Positions 51,274-61,937 of a DNA stretch of 64,000 nucleotides are shown here, in pieces. This DNA is from Gardnerella massiliensis (GTDB taxonomy: Bacteria; Actinomycetota; Actinomycetes; Actinomycetales; Bifidobacteriaceae). Below the pieces are notes generated by a model, which was not told the origin of the DNA, made no database searches, and worked only from the letters and a program-made list of their open reading frames with translations. Each line of letters begins with the position of its first letter. Position 1 is the stretch's first letter. The position numbers were made by a program, and so were the translations under genes. Location of the stretch: positions 1 to 64,000 of the forward strand of contig NZ_LRTV01000009.1 of the NCBI RefSeq assembly GCF_003408845.1. Direction: 5' to 3'.

Positions 51274-51408
51274 TCAGGCAGACAGCGACTTACGGCCCTT
51301 GGCGCGACGACGATTAATAACGGCGCGACCAGAACGCGTACGCATGCGAACGCGGAAGCCGTGCTTCATGTGACGACGACGGTTATTCGGCTGGAATGTC
51401 CTCTTCAT
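51274..51408 (-). CDS. rpmH: 50S ribosomal protein L34
   Basis: 44 residues, all basic: [12 protein letters not shown] start, [16 protein letters not shown], and end [12 protein letters not shown], the full standard L34. AGGAG lies eight bases before the ATG at 51408. It heads the rpmH-rnpA-yidD-yidC run, divergent from dnaA across the DnaA-box region. Confidence 0.98.
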   Translation of the reverse strand: MKRTFQPNNRRRHMKHGFRVRMRTRSGRAVINRRRAKGRKSLSA

Positions 51409-51798
51409 AACTAATGCTCCTGTATTCAGCCATGCAAAAGCATGGCCCCGTATGAGTCAAGCTCTACTAAAATACTCTTACCCCTCACCAAGAGTCAAAA
51501 CTTCACATTTTTTGTGCTTATTGGGTGAATGTCATACAGATAACAAAAATTATTTTGTTCACATTTTCATCACATTTTTAATATAGCCAAAAACGTTGAA
51601 ATATAGCCAAAACTACACTTCTAACTTATCCACAAATTACACACATGTTATTCACATTTAAGTAATTTCAACACGCTAGACTGTGGATAACTTCGTAGGG
51701 TCGGTGTAAAGATAGCTTACTGATACTTTTACACACGCGTGCGCGTATAAAAATCATATTTATTCTCATGTGTGTACGTTAACCTTTTGGGGGGTGAC
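51409..51798. promoter_or_regulatory. rpmH-dnaA intergenic region with DnaA boxes
   Basis: 390 bp, AT-rich. DnaA boxes: TTATCCACA (51626-51634, perfect), TTATTCACA (51648-51656, one mismatch), TGTGGATAA (51682-51690, perfect on the minus strand). A 12-bp direct repeat ATATAGCCAAAA lies at 51581 and 51601. It drives rpmH leftward and dnaA rightward; the boxes suggest autoregulation of dnaA and possibly part of the bipartite origin. Confidence 0.8.
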
Positions 51799-53430
51799 AT
51801 GGCTGATACATTAGGCGACCCTGCAGCACAAGCTGCTCTTGTTTGGTCTAATACGCTTACTGTTTTGCAGCACAATGCCCTGTTAACTGCACGAGATAAG
51901 GGTTGGTTTGAAAGCGTCGAACCAGAGGCAATTTTTGGGACAACTATCGTTTTATGTGTTCCTAATGCTCAAGCGCAGCTTGCATTACAGAATGAACTTA
52001 ATTCTCCGCTGCTGACTGCTTTGAAAATTTGCACAGGCAAGGATATGTTCCCTGCTTTCAAAATAGTTCCACAAACGCATAATAACGAGCAAAATGCGGC
52101 TGATACACGCCCTACTGTGGCGCCTCAGCCGAAACAAACGGCATCAATCAATACAACTTCCCCAGCTCCTCTATCTCATAATTCAGCTTCTACTAACTCG
52201 ATGGAAGCTGACAGAAAATCTGAAGATTCACTTAATACTTTACATTCGGCGACAATGCCTTCGCAGCCGGATTTTGACAATGCCACTGGTCTTTCCACTC
52301 TGCAACAAACTCGTATGCCATCTACTTCGGCACAGGTTTCTCAACAAAAAATGCCTGTTTCCGTGCAAAGAGATTCTGTTACGCATTTAAATACTTGTGC
52401 AACTTTCGATACGTTTGTGCCTGGAGATTCAAACCGTTTTGCAAGAACTGTAGCTCTTGCTGTTGCTGAAGGATCTGGCCGCGACTTTAATCCGTTATGT
52501 ATTTATGGCGGTTCTGGGCTTGGTAAAACCCATTTGCTTAATGCTATTGGTAATTATGCTTTGGTTAAGGATGCTTCTCTTAAAGTGCGTTATGTCACCA
52601 GTGAGGAGTTTACCAATGAGTTTATTGAAGCTCTACAGACGCCAAATCAAAGTCAAGGTCAAATTGCTGACTTTAACAGGCGTTACCGTGAAGTTGATGT
52701 ACTTCTCATTGATGATATTCAATTCCTCGGTGGTAAGGAAGCAACACTAGAACAGTTCTTCCATACTTTTAATGCCTTGTATCAGGCCAATAAACGTATT
52801 GTTATTGCTTCTGATGTTGCTCCAAAAAATCTTAAGGGATTTGAAGCTCGTTTAATTTCCAGGTTTGAATCTGGTCTTACCGTTGATATTAAACCACCAG
52901 ATTTAGAGACGCGTATCGCAATTTTACGTATGATGGCTTCTATGAACCATTGCAACGTTCCGAGTGATGTACTTGATTTGATTGCCGAACGCTTTACAGA
53001 GAATATTCGTGAGCTTGAAGGTGCGTTAACTCGCGTTACCGCTGTTGCTTCCTTAAGTAATCAGCCGGTGAGTAAGGCTTTGGCGGAACAGGCGTTGCAG
53101 GATTTCTTTGCAACTGATATTGAAGTTCGACCATCCGATATTATTAGTCAAGTTGCGCAATATTTCCACATGACTTTTGATGAACTTGTTGGTCGCCAAC
53201 GTACAAAAAATGTTGCACTTGCACGTCAAATTGCTATGTATCTTGCTCGTGAAATGACAAGTATGAGCTTGGTTGATATTGGCGAGGTTTTTGGCGGTCG
53301 AGATCATACCACCGTTATGCACGCTTATACTCGTGTTAGTGGTGAGATGCAAGAAAAGCAGGAAATTTATAATTACGTTATGGAATTAACAGTTCGTTTG
53401 AAGCAAAATCCTACCGAGCATAGGAAGTAG
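51799..53430 (+). CDS. dnaA: Chromosomal replication initiator DnaA
   Basis: 543 residues: domain I (~1-95), a Ser/Thr/Gln-rich domain II linker (~100-195), AAA+ domain III with Walker [16 protein letters not shown] and Walker [13 protein letters not shown], and domain IV with the DnaA-box-binding signature [24 protein letters not shown] and [15 protein letters not shown]-DnaA oligomers open oriC. The ATG at 51799 follows a GGGGGG stretch; the GTG at 51772 that would add nine residues is unlikely. Its leader has DnaA boxes and the oriC array follows. Confidence 0.98.
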   Translation: MADTLGDPAAQAALVWSNTLTVLQHNALLTARDKGWFESVEPEAIFGTTIVLCVPNAQAQLALQNELNSPLLTALKICTGKDMFPAFKIVPQTHNNEQNAADTRPTVAPQPKQTASINTTSPAPLSHNSASTNSMEADRKSEDSLNTLHSATMPSQPDFDNATGLSTLQQTRMPSTSAQVSQQKMPVSVQRDSVTHLNTCATFDTFVPGDSNRFARTVALAVAEGSGRDFNPLCIYGGSGLGKTHLLNAIGNYALVKDASLKVRYVTSEEFTNEFIEALQTPNQSQGQIADFNRRYREVDVLLIDDIQFLGGKEATLEQFFHTFNALYQANKRIVIASDVAPKNLKGFEARLISRFESGLTVDIKPPDLETRIAILRMMASMNHCNVPSDVLDLIAERFTENIRELEGALTRVTAVASLSNQPVSKALAEQALQDFFATDIEVRPSDIISQVAQYFHMTFDELVGRQRTKNVALARQIAMYLAREMTSMSLVDIGEVFGGRDHTTVMHAYTRVSGEMQEKQEIYNYVMELTVRLKQNPTEHRK

Positions 53431-53871
53431 TATAAAAAATATTTGCTTTTCCACCATGTTATTCTTTAATTGTTCATAGAAAATAAAGAAAGTTATCCAC
53501 ATACTTAATCACAAATGTGGGTAAAACCTGAGCATAACTCGTGGAAAACGCCGTTTTAAAATGTTAGTAAGTCGTGTATAAGCACGATTCAACTGTTAAC
53601 AACTCAAAAAATAGCTAACGCTGTGGATAAGTCGACTACTTGTGCACACTGTTGTTCGAACACTATACACAATTTTCTCGTGTGCATAACCTTTTTATTT
53701 CGCGCTTTTACAGCACTTTTCCACATATTAACCACGCTTATTATGCCTATTACTTTATTTACTTACTTATTAGTAGAAATAATTAAGACTTTTTCCACTT
53801 TCTTTTTTCACTTAGCAAAGTAGGCGCAACATACGATAGAATAATTGCAGACTTTACAGAAAAGAGGACGT
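53431..53871. other. Chromosomal replication origin (oriC)
   Basis: The 441-bp dnaA-dnaN spacer. DnaA boxes: TTATCCACA (53493-53501), TTACCCACA on the minus strand (53516-53524), TTATCCACA on the minus strand (53622-53630), TTTTCCACA (53717-53725), plus weaker TTAATCACA (53505-53513). A T/A-rich stretch with little G from ~53740 to 53825 is the likely unwinding element next to dnaN. Gene direction diverges on either side, as expected for an origin. Confidence 0.9.
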
Positions 53872-54996
53872 ATGAAAGTAGAAGTTAATTCTGCATCTTT
53901 CGCTGACGCTGTAGCTTGGACAACACGCGTTATCGATGCAAGACCAGCTAATCCTATCCTTGCAGGCTTAAAAATTGAAGCAACAAATGGTACCTTACAA
54001 CTTTCTGCATTTAACTATCAGATTTCCAGTTGTCACCACATTGAAGCTGGCATTGATGAAGAAGGTAGCGTTCTTGTTTTAGGCAAATTAATGGCAGATA
54101 TTACTAAATCTCTTCCAGCAGAAAATACTTATCTAAGTTCTAAAGAAAATACTTTGACCATTACTTCTGGAAAATCAACTTTTACTCTGCAACTAATGCC
54201 ACTCGGTGAATATCCTAATTTGCCTGATCTTCCTAGCAAATTAGGACAAGTTGATGCTCCAACTTTTATGCAAGCTGTTAACCAAGCCTCTGTTTCTGTT
54301 TCACGAGAAGAAAATAGGCCTGTACTGACTGGTATTCGCATGCAATTTGATGACGATACCGTAACTATGACTTCTACTGACCGTTTCCGCTTGTCTCGTT
54401 CTAATTTCAAATGGACTCCTGAACATGAAAATATTCACGCAACAACTCTTGTTCGTGGATCTTTACTTCGTGACATTGCTCGTTCTTTTGATGACCACCA
54501 AAATGTTCTTGTTTACTTTAATGAAGAAGAACCAACATTACTTGGTTTTGAAAACTCTGGACGAACCAGCACATCACAACTAATTGATGGCGAATTTCCT
54601 TCAGTAGACAGACTTTTTGTCGATGAATATCCTATTCACGCTGTTATTGACAGACAAGCATTAATTAACGCTATCAAACGAGTATCTTTGGTTGCTGAAC
54701 GTAATGCTCCTATTCGCATGGTCTTTTCTAATCAAGAACTCACATTAAGTGCTGGTACTGCCGATGAATCTCAAGCAAATGAAGTTCTCGATATTGATAT
54801 GGATGGAGAAGACATTACCGTAGCATTTAATCCAATGTACTTAGTGGAAGGATTAAGCGCTATTAGTGAACCTTTCGTTCATATGAAAATGGCAACAGCA
54901 GTAAAACCTGTCGAATTTAATGGTCAACAAGAATCTGATGGTGACGAATCTCTGAATTATCGTTATCTTCTTGTTCCTATGCGCTTTAATAATTAA
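53872..54996 (+). CDS. dnaN: DNA polymerase III beta subunit (sliding clamp)
   Basis: 374 residues forming three similar domains, a homodimeric ring that tethers polymerase III to DNA. Recognisable: KVEVNSASFADAVAWTTRVIDARP at the start, the second-domain SVSREENRPVLTGIRM, TDRFRLSRS, and the C-terminal YRYLLVPMRF, which forms the peptide-binding cleft edge. AGAGGA precedes the ATG at 53872; the ORF extends upstream to 53845 without support. It is followed by a long-stem terminator before recF. Confidence 0.98.
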   Translation: MKVEVNSASFADAVAWTTRVIDARPANPILAGLKIEATNGTLQLSAFNYQISSCHHIEAGIDEEGSVLVLGKLMADITKSLPAENTYLSSKENTLTITSGKSTFTLQLMPLGEYPNLPDLPSKLGQVDAPTFMQAVNQASVSVSREENRPVLTGIRMQFDDDTVTMTSTDRFRLSRSNFKWTPEHENIHATTLVRGSLLRDIARSFDDHQNVLVYFNEEEPTLLGFENSGRTSTSQLIDGEFPSVDRLFVDEYPIHAVIDRQALINAIKRVSLVAERNAPIRMVFSNQELTLSAGTADESQANEVLDIDMDGEDITVAFNPMYLVEGLSAISEPFVHMKMATAVKPVEFNGQQESDGDESLNYRYLLVPMRFNN

Positions 54997-55002
54997 ACAT
55001 TT

Positions 55003-55067
55003 TTGCGATATTACATTCACTATGAATTTAATATCAACACATTTTCAAAGTGAGTGTAATATCGCAA
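55003..55067 (+). terminator. dnaN terminator with 19-bp stem
   Basis: TTGCGATATTACATTCACT pairs with a downstream arm at 55049-55067 with one G-T mismatch and a 27-nt loop, followed by TTTTTT. It separates dnaN from recF. Confidence 0.85.
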
Positions 55068-55145
55068 TTTTTTATATATAACTACCAACGTTTAAAAATA
55101 TTTAATATTATACGTTTTTCGTAAAAAGAAAGGGTAATAAAAACA

Positions 55146-56372
55146 GTGTTTGTTTCTCGCATTGCCCTTGATACTTTTCGTTCTTGGAAACATATTATTT
55201 GTGATTTTCAGCCTGGAATAAATATTATTCTTGGCAATAATGGTTTAGGAAAAACAAATATTGTAGAATCCTTAGAAATTGTTGGAACAGGAATAAGTCA
55301 CAGAACTTCCTCAACTTTACCTCTTGTTACACGAGGTTATGAAACATCTACTATACGTATTAACGTGTGTGACAACAAAGAAGATACTACTTACGAAGTT
55401 ACTCTTTCAATAAAGGGTGCCAATAGAGCGCGTATTAATTCTGGAAAATCATTATATATGAGAGAAATTGCAGGATTACTTCCCGTGGTTTCTTTCACTC
55501 CTCGAGATCAATCTCTTATTTTTGGAGATCCTAATATAAGACGTACTTTTTTAGATCAGGCGGGAACTTTATTACTTCCTAATTATGCACAGCTTATTCA
55601 AGAATTTCGTCATATTGCTAAGCAACGTGCTGCACTACTAAAAAATATTCGAGAAAATTCTTATTCTGAACGTAATATTTCACTATCTGGTTTAGAAATT
55701 TGGACTGGAAGATTTATTGAAAGTGCTATTGCTGTAACTCGTGCTCGAAATCAAGTAGTAACTATATTAAATAACTCTTTTACTCAGCTTGTTCAAAATC
55801 TTACTAATAATAGTGAAAACGCAATATTACAATATGCTCCTTCATTTGAAGAAGTATTAAAAAGTTACGATTCTCATAATGAACTTTTACAAGATATAGG
55901 TGAGCATTTTCAACGTATTTATGAGGGTGAACTTGCTAGAGGATGCAATCTTATAGGTCCTCATCGAGATGACGTCAATTTTATGCTTGATTCTATGCTT
56001 GCTAAGGATTTTGCTTCTAATGGTGAATCATGGACACTTGCTATAGCTGCAAAAATGGCACTGTGTAAAGCATTAGAAGAAAAAAATCGTGATAATCCTG
56101 TTATTATTCTTGACGATGTCTTTGCTCAGCTCGATGAACAGAGACGTCAACAAATTTTGAATTTTGCAGAACAACAAGGACAAGTTTTTATTACTACTTC
56201 CTCAATAAGCGATATACCTAACAGCATTGAAAATAGTGAGTTATGCAATCATCATATTATTGATGTTGCTGATTTAACATCCCAACAAGACGATGATATT
56301 AATTCGCTTCACACCACCATGCTAAAAGGTATATTAGCCCAACGCAGCAGTCAGGAAAATGATGCACTATGA
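55146..56372 (+). CDS. recF: DNA replication and repair protein RecF
   Basis: 408 residues of an SMC-like ABC ATPase that loads RecA at gaps. Walker A GNNGLGKTN near residue 33, the FRSW segment near the start, signature-like LARGCNLIGPHRDDV, and Walker B PVIILDDVFAQLDEQRR. The start is the GTG at 55146, giving the conserved first residues MFVSRIALDTFRSW; GAAAGGG lies further upstream than usual. Composition is more AT-rich than genes left of oriC. The stop overlaps the next gene by four bases. Confidence 0.96.
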   Translation: MFVSRIALDTFRSWKHIICDFQPGINIILGNNGLGKTNIVESLEIVGTGISHRTSSTLPLVTRGYETSTIRINVCDNKEDTTYEVTLSIKGANRARINSGKSLYMREIAGLLPVVSFTPRDQSLIFGDPNIRRTFLDQAGTLLLPNYAQLIQEFRHIAKQRAALLKNIRENSYSERNISLSGLEIWTGRFIESAIAVTRARNQVVTILNNSFTQLVQNLTNNSENAILQYAPSFEEVLKSYDSHNELLQDIGEHFQRIYEGELARGCNLIGPHRDDVNFMLDSMLAKDFASNGESWTLAIAAKMALCKALEEKNRDNPVIILDDVFAQLDEQRRQQILNFAEQQGQVFITTSSISDIPNSIENSELCNHHIIDVADLTSQQDDDINSLHTTMLKGILAQRSSQENDAL

Positions 56373-56833
56373 TACCTGCGTATAAGATTCTTAAGCTAGA
56401 TACTCGTAAATTACCGGCATTAATATTTGAACCAATTTCTGCTAAAGCAAGAAAAAAAGAAGATCTTTCTTACCGAGCTGAGCAGGCTTGGGAAAATTTT
56501 GGTAAACCTGGGAGAGATCCTATTGAATTAGGTGGAATTTTACAAACTTTTGCTTCTAAAAATAGGTGGAATAAGCAGCTTTCTATAGCAAAATTGCGTG
56601 TTTCTTGGAATAAAGTGGTGGGAGAAGTTATTGCTCAACATTGTGAAATTAGTCAAATAAGAAATGGAACACTTATTATTCGTGCGCAATCAGCTGTTTG
56701 GGCTACACAACTTTCTTATTTACTTCCTCAATTAAAGAAAAAAATTTCTGAAAATCTTGCCGATATTGAGATTACAGAAATTAAAGTTATTGGCCCTACT
56801 ACAACCGGATTAGGTGCTTGGAAAAGTAAGTAA
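56369..56833 (+). CDS. DUF721 / DciA-family protein
   Basis: 154 residues. The C-terminal ~90 residues match the DciA/DUF721 KH-like fold (WNKVVGEVIAQHCEISQIRNGTLIIRAQSAVWATQLSYLLPQL). DciA recruits DnaB helicase at the origin in bacteria lacking DnaC, and in Actinobacteria the gene stands between recF and gyrB as here. The N-terminal third is unconserved and basic. ATGA overlap with recF indicates coupling. Confidence 0.9.
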   Translation: MIPAYKILKLDTRKLPALIFEPISAKARKKEDLSYRAEQAWENFGKPGRDPIELGGILQTFASKNRWNKQLSIAKLRVSWNKVVGEVIAQHCEISQIRNGTLIIRAQSAVWATQLSYLLPQLKKKISENLADIEITEIKVIGPTTTGLGAWKSK

Positions 56834-56997
56834 ATATTAAAAATAGTGAAAAGGCCTCTTAATGACGAGAGGTCATTATGTATGTGTAGAATGTCATGTA
56901 ATATAGTTCAAGCGCTAGAATCCCCTTTTTTGTGCTTTCTGGCGTATGTTGACCTTATTAATGCCTTTTGGTGTGAAAAATGGTGAAGGGACCTAAG

Positions 56998-59073
56998 GTG
57001 ACAAATACAGAAGATAATTCGATGGACAATACTGTCGAAGAGCATAAGCTTAATGATGCTCAACTTGATGATTCACTTGCTCCTGAACATTATGATGCTA
57101 GTGATCTTCGAGTTCTCGAAGGTTTGGAGGCTGTTCGTATTCGACCGGGTATGTACATTGGTTCTACCGGTCCTCGCGGCTTGCATCACTTAGTTTATGA
57201 GATTGTAGATAATTCTGTAGATGAAGCATTAGCTGGCTATGCTTCGCATATTGAAGTAACAATTTTGCCAGATAACGCTATTCGCGTTGTCGATGATGGC
57301 CGTGGCATACCAGTAGATGAGGTTCCAGGCGAAGGTGTTTCTGGTGTTGAAACAGTGATGACTAAGCTGCATGCTGGTGGCAAGTTTGGTGGCGGCGGCT
57401 ATGCTGTTTCCGGTGGTCTTCACGGTGTTGGTATTTCTGTAGTCAACGCACTTTCTACGCGTGTGGAAATTGAAGTCCGTCGTCAAGGATTCCACTGGAC
57501 ACAAACGTATGTAGATCAGCATCCAACTGCTCCACTTGCCCAAGGTAAGCCAATGGAAGAAGGAGAATCTACTGGTACGTCCGTAACATTCTGGCCGGAT
57601 GCAGCAATTTTTGAAACAACTACATACGATTTTGAAACATTGCGTTCTCGCTTCCAGCAGATGGCCTTCCTAAATAAAGGGTTGAAGATTTCCTTAACTG
57701 ACTTACGTAAACCAGATGAAGCTGGAGACGAAGTTGCAGGAGATAATGAGTCTACTGATGAAACAAAGCATCGAAGCGTAAGCTACCAATATGAGCACGG
57801 TATTAAAGATTACGTTGATTATTTAGTTAAATCTCGTAAGGCTGTGCCGGTAGAGCAAGATGTTATTGATTTTGAAGCTGAAGATCTTGAAATTGGTATT
57901 TCAGCAGAAATTGCTATGCAGTGGACCGTTGCCTATTCAGAAGCAGTTCACACTTTTGCTAATACAATTTCAACTACTGAAGGTGGCACTCACGAAGAAG
58001 GCTTCCGTGCTGCTTTAACAACTTTAATTAATCGTTATGCTCGTGAAAAAAATATCTTAAAAGAAAAAGATACTAATCTTTCTGGTGACGATGTTCGTGA
58101 AGGTTTAACTGCGGTAGTTTCAGTAAAACTTACTACTCCACAGTTTGAAGGTCAGACTAAGACAAAACTTGGAAATTCCGAAGCTAAGACTTTCGTGCAG
58201 CGAGTTATGACAGAAAAGCTTGGAGATTGGCTCGATGCTCATCCAAGTGAAGCGAAGAATATTATTCAAAAAGCTATGGAAGCTTCTCGTGCTCGTCTGG
58301 CAGCAAAGAAAGCTCGCGAAAATACTCGTCGCAAGTCTATTTTTGAAACTGCTGGTATGCCAGATAAGCTGAAGGACTGCCAATCAAGTAATCCTGAAGA
58401 ATGTGAATTATTCATCGTCGAGGGTGATTCTGCAGGTGGCTCCGCAATTCAAGGTCGAGATCCTATTACACAAGCAATTTTGCCTTTGCGCGGTAAGATT
58501 TTGAACACTGAGCGTGCATCAATAGACAGAATGATGAAGTCTGAGACTATTGAATCCTTAATCACTGCAGTTGGTGGCGGTTATGGTGAAGATTTTGATT
58601 TAAGCAAGGTCCGTTACCACAAAGTTATTATTATGGCTGATGCTGATGTTGATGGTGCTCATATTGCTACTTTGAATTTGACACTGTTCTTCCGCTACAT
58701 GCGTCCTATGATTACAGCAGGATACGTTTATGTTGCTATGCCACCTTTGTACCGCTTGAAGTGGAGTAAGGGAGCACACGACTTCGTTTATACAGATGCT
58801 GAACGTGATCGCGTTCTTGCAGAAGGTAAAGCTGCTGGTCGTCAACTTCCTAAGGGTGAAGGTATTCAGCGATATAAGGGCTTGGGTGAGATGAGTTATC
58901 AGGAGTTGTGGGAAACCACTATGGATCCTGAACATCGCATTTTGAAGCAAATTCATATTGAAGATGCTGCTCGTGCTGATGAAACCTTCTCCATGCTTAT
59001 GGGCGACGAAGTAGAGCCACGACGACTCTTTATTCAACGAAATGCTCATGATGCACGATTTATTGATGCTTAA
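56998..59073 (+). CDS. gyrB: DNA gyrase subunit B
   Basis: ~691 residues: GHKL ATPase (EIVDNSVDEALAG, DDGRGIPVD, GGGGYAVSGGLHGVG), transducer domain with an acidic insertion (GDEVAGDNESTDETKHR near residue 245), TOPRIM (EGDSAGGSAIQGRDP; DADVDGAHI) and a C-terminal tail. With GyrA it introduces negative supercoils. I prefer the GTG at 56998, with AGGG at good spacing; the ATG at 56980 would add six residues. It lies ~165 bp from the DciA gene. Confidence 0.97.
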   Translation: MTNTEDNSMDNTVEEHKLNDAQLDDSLAPEHYDASDLRVLEGLEAVRIRPGMYIGSTGPRGLHHLVYEIVDNSVDEALAGYASHIEVTILPDNAIRVVDDGRGIPVDEVPGEGVSGVETVMTKLHAGGKFGGGGYAVSGGLHGVGISVVNALSTRVEIEVRRQGFHWTQTYVDQHPTAPLAQGKPMEEGESTGTSVTFWPDAAIFETTTYDFETLRSRFQQMAFLNKGLKISLTDLRKPDEAGDEVAGDNESTDETKHRSVSYQYEHGIKDYVDYLVKSRKAVPVEQDVIDFEAEDLEIGISAEIAMQWTVAYSEAVHTFANTISTTEGGTHEEGFRAALTTLINRYAREKNILKEKDTNLSGDDVREGLTAVVSVKLTTPQFEGQTKTKLGNSEAKTFVQRVMTEKLGDWLDAHPSEAKNIIQKAMEASRARLAAKKARENTRRKSIFETAGMPDKLKDCQSSNPEECELFIVEGDSAGGSAIQGRDPITQAILPLRGKILNTERASIDRMMKSETIESLITAVGGGYGEDFDLSKVRYHKVIIMADADVDGAHIATLNLTLFFRYMRPMITAGYVYVAMPPLYRLKWSKGAHDFVYTDAERDRVLAEGKAAGRQLPKGEGIQRYKGLGEMSYQELWETTMDPEHRILKQIHIEDAARADETFSMLMGDEVEPRRLFIQRNAHDARFIDA

Positions 59074-59143
59074 GTATGAGATTTATTCTTAGAAAATATA
59101 GCCAGATAGAACGTTAAACGTATAAAAATACAAAGGAATTGCA

Positions 59144-61813
59144 GTGGTAGACGAAATAAATGCCGCTAATGATGGCGAAGAACGAGATCAACTGCCAGAT
59201 GGTTCAATAGAACCGCAAAGCCCACAGGAATCAGATAATACTGATTATGGCTTAATGAAGGGTGCTCGCGTAAAGCACATGGATTTGCAACAGGAAATGC
59301 GAGAATCCTACTTGGCTTATGCTTTGTCAGTTATTATTGAGCGAGCTTTGCCAGATGTTCGTGACGGTTTGAAACCAGTACACCGCCGCGTTATTTATGC
59401 CATGTATGACGGCGGATATAGGCCTGATCGTGGATATAACAAGTGTTCCCGCGTCGTGGGCGACGTTATGGGTAAGTATCATCCTCATGGTGATTCTGCT
59501 ATTTATGACACTTTGGTGCGTATGGCTCAGTCTTGGTCTATGCGTTATATGCTCGTCGATGGTCAAGGAAACTTTGGTTCCCCTGGTGACGATCCTGCAG
59601 CAGCAATGCGTTATACAGAATGTCGTATGGCACCTTTGGCTATGGAAATGGTGCGTGATATTGATAAAGATACCGTCGATTTTCTGCCAAATTATGATGG
59701 TAAAACGCAAGAGCCTACAGTTCTTCCAGCACGATTCCCTAACCTCCTAGTAAATGGTTCCGCAGGTATTGCTGTTGGTATGGCAACAAATATTCCACCT
59801 CATAATATGCGTGAAGTGGCTGATGGTGTGCACTGGGCTTTGGAACATCCAGATGCTAGTAAAGAAGAACTTCTTGAAGCATTAATTCAGCGCATTAAAG
59901 GACCTGATTTTCCTACTGGAGCAACAATTTTAGGTCACAAAGGAATTGAGCAGGCTTATCGTACTGGCCGCGGCTTAATCACCATGCGTGCAGTAGTCAA
60001 TACTGAGGAAATAAAGGGACGTATGTGCTTGGTTGTAACCGAGCTTCCATACCAGGTAAATCCTGACCGTCTTGCTGCTTCTATTAGGGAAGCTGTACGT
60101 GACGGCAAGATTCAAGGCATTGCTGATATGCGAGACGAAACGTCCGGTCGTACTGGTCAGCGTTTGGTACTTGTTCTTAAGAGAGATGCTGTTCCAAAAG
60201 TTGTTTTAAATAACTTGTATAAGCATTCGCAGTTGCAACAAACTTTTGGTGCAAACATGCTTGCTTTGGTTGATGGAGTGCCTAGAACTTTGAGTTTGGA
60301 TGCGTTTATACGCCACTGGGTAGCTCATCAGCTTGAAGTTATTGATCGTCGTACACGTTACTTAAAGCGTGAAGCCGAAGAGCGCGACCATATTTTGCAA
60401 GGCTATTTGAAAGCCTTGGATATGATTGATGAAGTTGTTGTTTTAATTCGTGCGTCTAAAGATGTTGATACTGCTCGCACAGGATTGATGGATTTGCTCG
60501 ATGTCGATGAAGTTCAAGCAGACGCAATTCTTGCAATGCAACTTCGTAGGCTTGCGGCTTTGGAACGTCAGAAAATTCTCGACGAACACGAAGAATTAAT
60601 GCGAAAAATTGCTGATTACAACGATATTTTGGCAAGTCCAGAACGTCAGCGCACAATCGTAGGTGATGAACTTGACGAAATTGTTGCTAAATATGGTGAC
60701 GAACGTAGAACAAAGATTCTTCCATTCTCTGGTGAGATGAACGTTGAGGATCTTATTGCGGAAGAAAACGTTGTTGTAACAGTTACTCGAGCAGGCTACA
60801 TTAAGCGTACAAAAGCAGACGAGTATCGTGCTCAACATCGCGGTGGTAAAGGTATTAAAGGCGCTAAGCTTCGTGAAGATGATGTAGTAGATCACTTCTT
60901 CCTCACATCCACACATAATTGGCTTCTCTTCTTTACCAATCGTGGTCGAGTTTATCGTTTGAAAGCTTATGAACTTCCAGAAGGATCGCGCGATTCTAAA
61001 GGTCAGCATGTTGCAAATCTTCTGCAATTTACTCCTGGAGAAACAATTCAAGCAGTGCTTTCAATCGAAAATTATGATGTAGCAAAATATCTTGTACTTG
61101 CAACTCGCTCGGGTAAAGTTAAGAAAACAGCTTTGCAAGAATACGATTCTCCACGTCAAGGCGGTTTAATTGCAGTTCGTTTAATGGCAGATGAAACAAC
61201 TGGTGAGCCTTCTGACGAGCTTATTGGTGCAGCATTGTGCAATCCAGAAGACGACATTATTCTTGTTTCTAAGCTCGGCATGAGTCTGAAGTTTAGAGCA
61301 GATGATGAACAGCTTCGACCAATGGGTCGCCAAACTGCTGGCGTTCAAGGCATGCGATTCCGTGAAGGTGACGAATTGCTCGACATGGACGTTGTTGCTG
61401 CAGAAACTAGTAAAGATCTTCTTGTAGTTACTAATGAAGGATTTGCTAAGCGAACTGCTATTGAAGAGTATCGTTTGCAAGGCAGAAACGGTTACGGTGT
61501 GAAAGCTGTACAACTTGCAGAAGGTCGTGGTTCATTAGTTGGCGCATTAATTGTTGAAGAAACAGATCAAGTAATGGCAATTATGAAGTCAGGCAAAGTA
61601 ATTCGTTCCAACGTAAACGAAGTGAAACGTACGGGACGAACTACTCAAGGCGTAACTTTAGCAAAGCCAGATAATGGTGACGAAATCATTTCCATTGCTC
61701 GCAATGAAGAAACTGATGACGATCATCAAACAGATGAAGTAACAACTCAACTAAATGAAGCAAATGCGGATAATATACAAGATTCTGCAGAAACTACATA
61801 CGCTGAGGAATAA
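59144..61813 (+). CDS. gyrA: DNA gyrase subunit A
   Basis: 889 residues: breakage-reunion domain with the catalytic Tyr in [11 protein letters not shown], and C-terminal beta-pinwheel with the GyrA box [13 protein letters not shown] ([14 protein letters not shown]), which marks gyrase rather than topoisomerase IV. The quinolone region reads [11 protein letters not shown], with Ser and Asp at the usual resistance positions, i.e. the unmutated form. The C-terminal ~35 residues are acidic. GTG start at 59144 with AAGGA eight bases upstream. It lies 70 bp after gyrB and is likely cotranscribed. Confidence 0.98.
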   Translation: MVDEINAANDGEERDQLPDGSIEPQSPQESDNTDYGLMKGARVKHMDLQQEMRESYLAYALSVIIERALPDVRDGLKPVHRRVIYAMYDGGYRPDRGYNKCSRVVGDVMGKYHPHGDSAIYDTLVRMAQSWSMRYMLVDGQGNFGSPGDDPAAAMRYTECRMAPLAMEMVRDIDKDTVDFLPNYDGKTQEPTVLPARFPNLLVNGSAGIAVGMATNIPPHNMREVADGVHWALEHPDASKEELLEALIQRIKGPDFPTGATILGHKGIEQAYRTGRGLITMRAVVNTEEIKGRMCLVVTELPYQVNPDRLAASIREAVRDGKIQGIADMRDETSGRTGQRLVLVLKRDAVPKVVLNNLYKHSQLQQTFGANMLALVDGVPRTLSLDAFIRHWVAHQLEVIDRRTRYLKREAEERDHILQGYLKALDMIDEVVVLIRASKDVDTARTGLMDLLDVDEVQADAILAMQLRRLAALERQKILDEHEELMRKIADYNDILASPERQRTIVGDELDEIVAKYGDERRTKILPFSGEMNVEDLIAEENVVVTVTRAGYIKRTKADEYRAQHRGGKGIKGAKLREDDVVDHFFLTSTHNWLLFFTNRGRVYRLKAYELPEGSRDSKGQHVANLLQFTPGETIQAVLSIENYDVAKYLVLATRSGKVKKTALQEYDSPRQGGLIAVRLMADETTGEPSDELIGAALCNPEDDIILVSKLGMSLKFRADDEQLRPMGRQTAGVQGMRFREGDELLDMDVVAAETSKDLLVVTNEGFAKRTAIEEYRLQGRNGYGVKAVQLAEGRGSLVGALIVEETDQVMAIMKSGKVIRSNVNEVKRTGRTTQGVTLAKPDNGDEIISIARNEETDDDHQTDEVTTQLNEANADNIQDSAETTYAEE

Positions 61814-61836
61814 AATTTAATAATAAAAAAGAATAA

Positions 61837-61886
61837 ATGAGAGTACCATGAGAGCGTTTATAGTCCGTTTTTATTGGTACTCTCAT
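61837..61886. terminator. 12-bp perfect inverted repeat after gyrA
   Basis: ATGAGAGTACCA / TGGTACTCTCAT with a 26-nt loop. No U-run follows; TATAAT-like sequence begins directly after it, so it may combine termination of gyrBA with the promoter of the DUF3566 gene. Confidence 0.5.
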
Positions 61887-61937
61887 TGATATAATGACAC
61901 TGATTGTACGAAATATAGTAAGAGAAGGAACACTGAG

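Noticed and set aside
53623-53823. 66-codon ORF in the dnaA-dnaN spacer
   Set aside because: Phe/Thr/His-rich translation of oriC DNA without ribosome site.
54296-54311. parS-like sequence in dnaN (TGTTTCACGAGAAG)
   Set aside because: The right half-site is degenerate and not palindromic; likely ordinary coding sequence.
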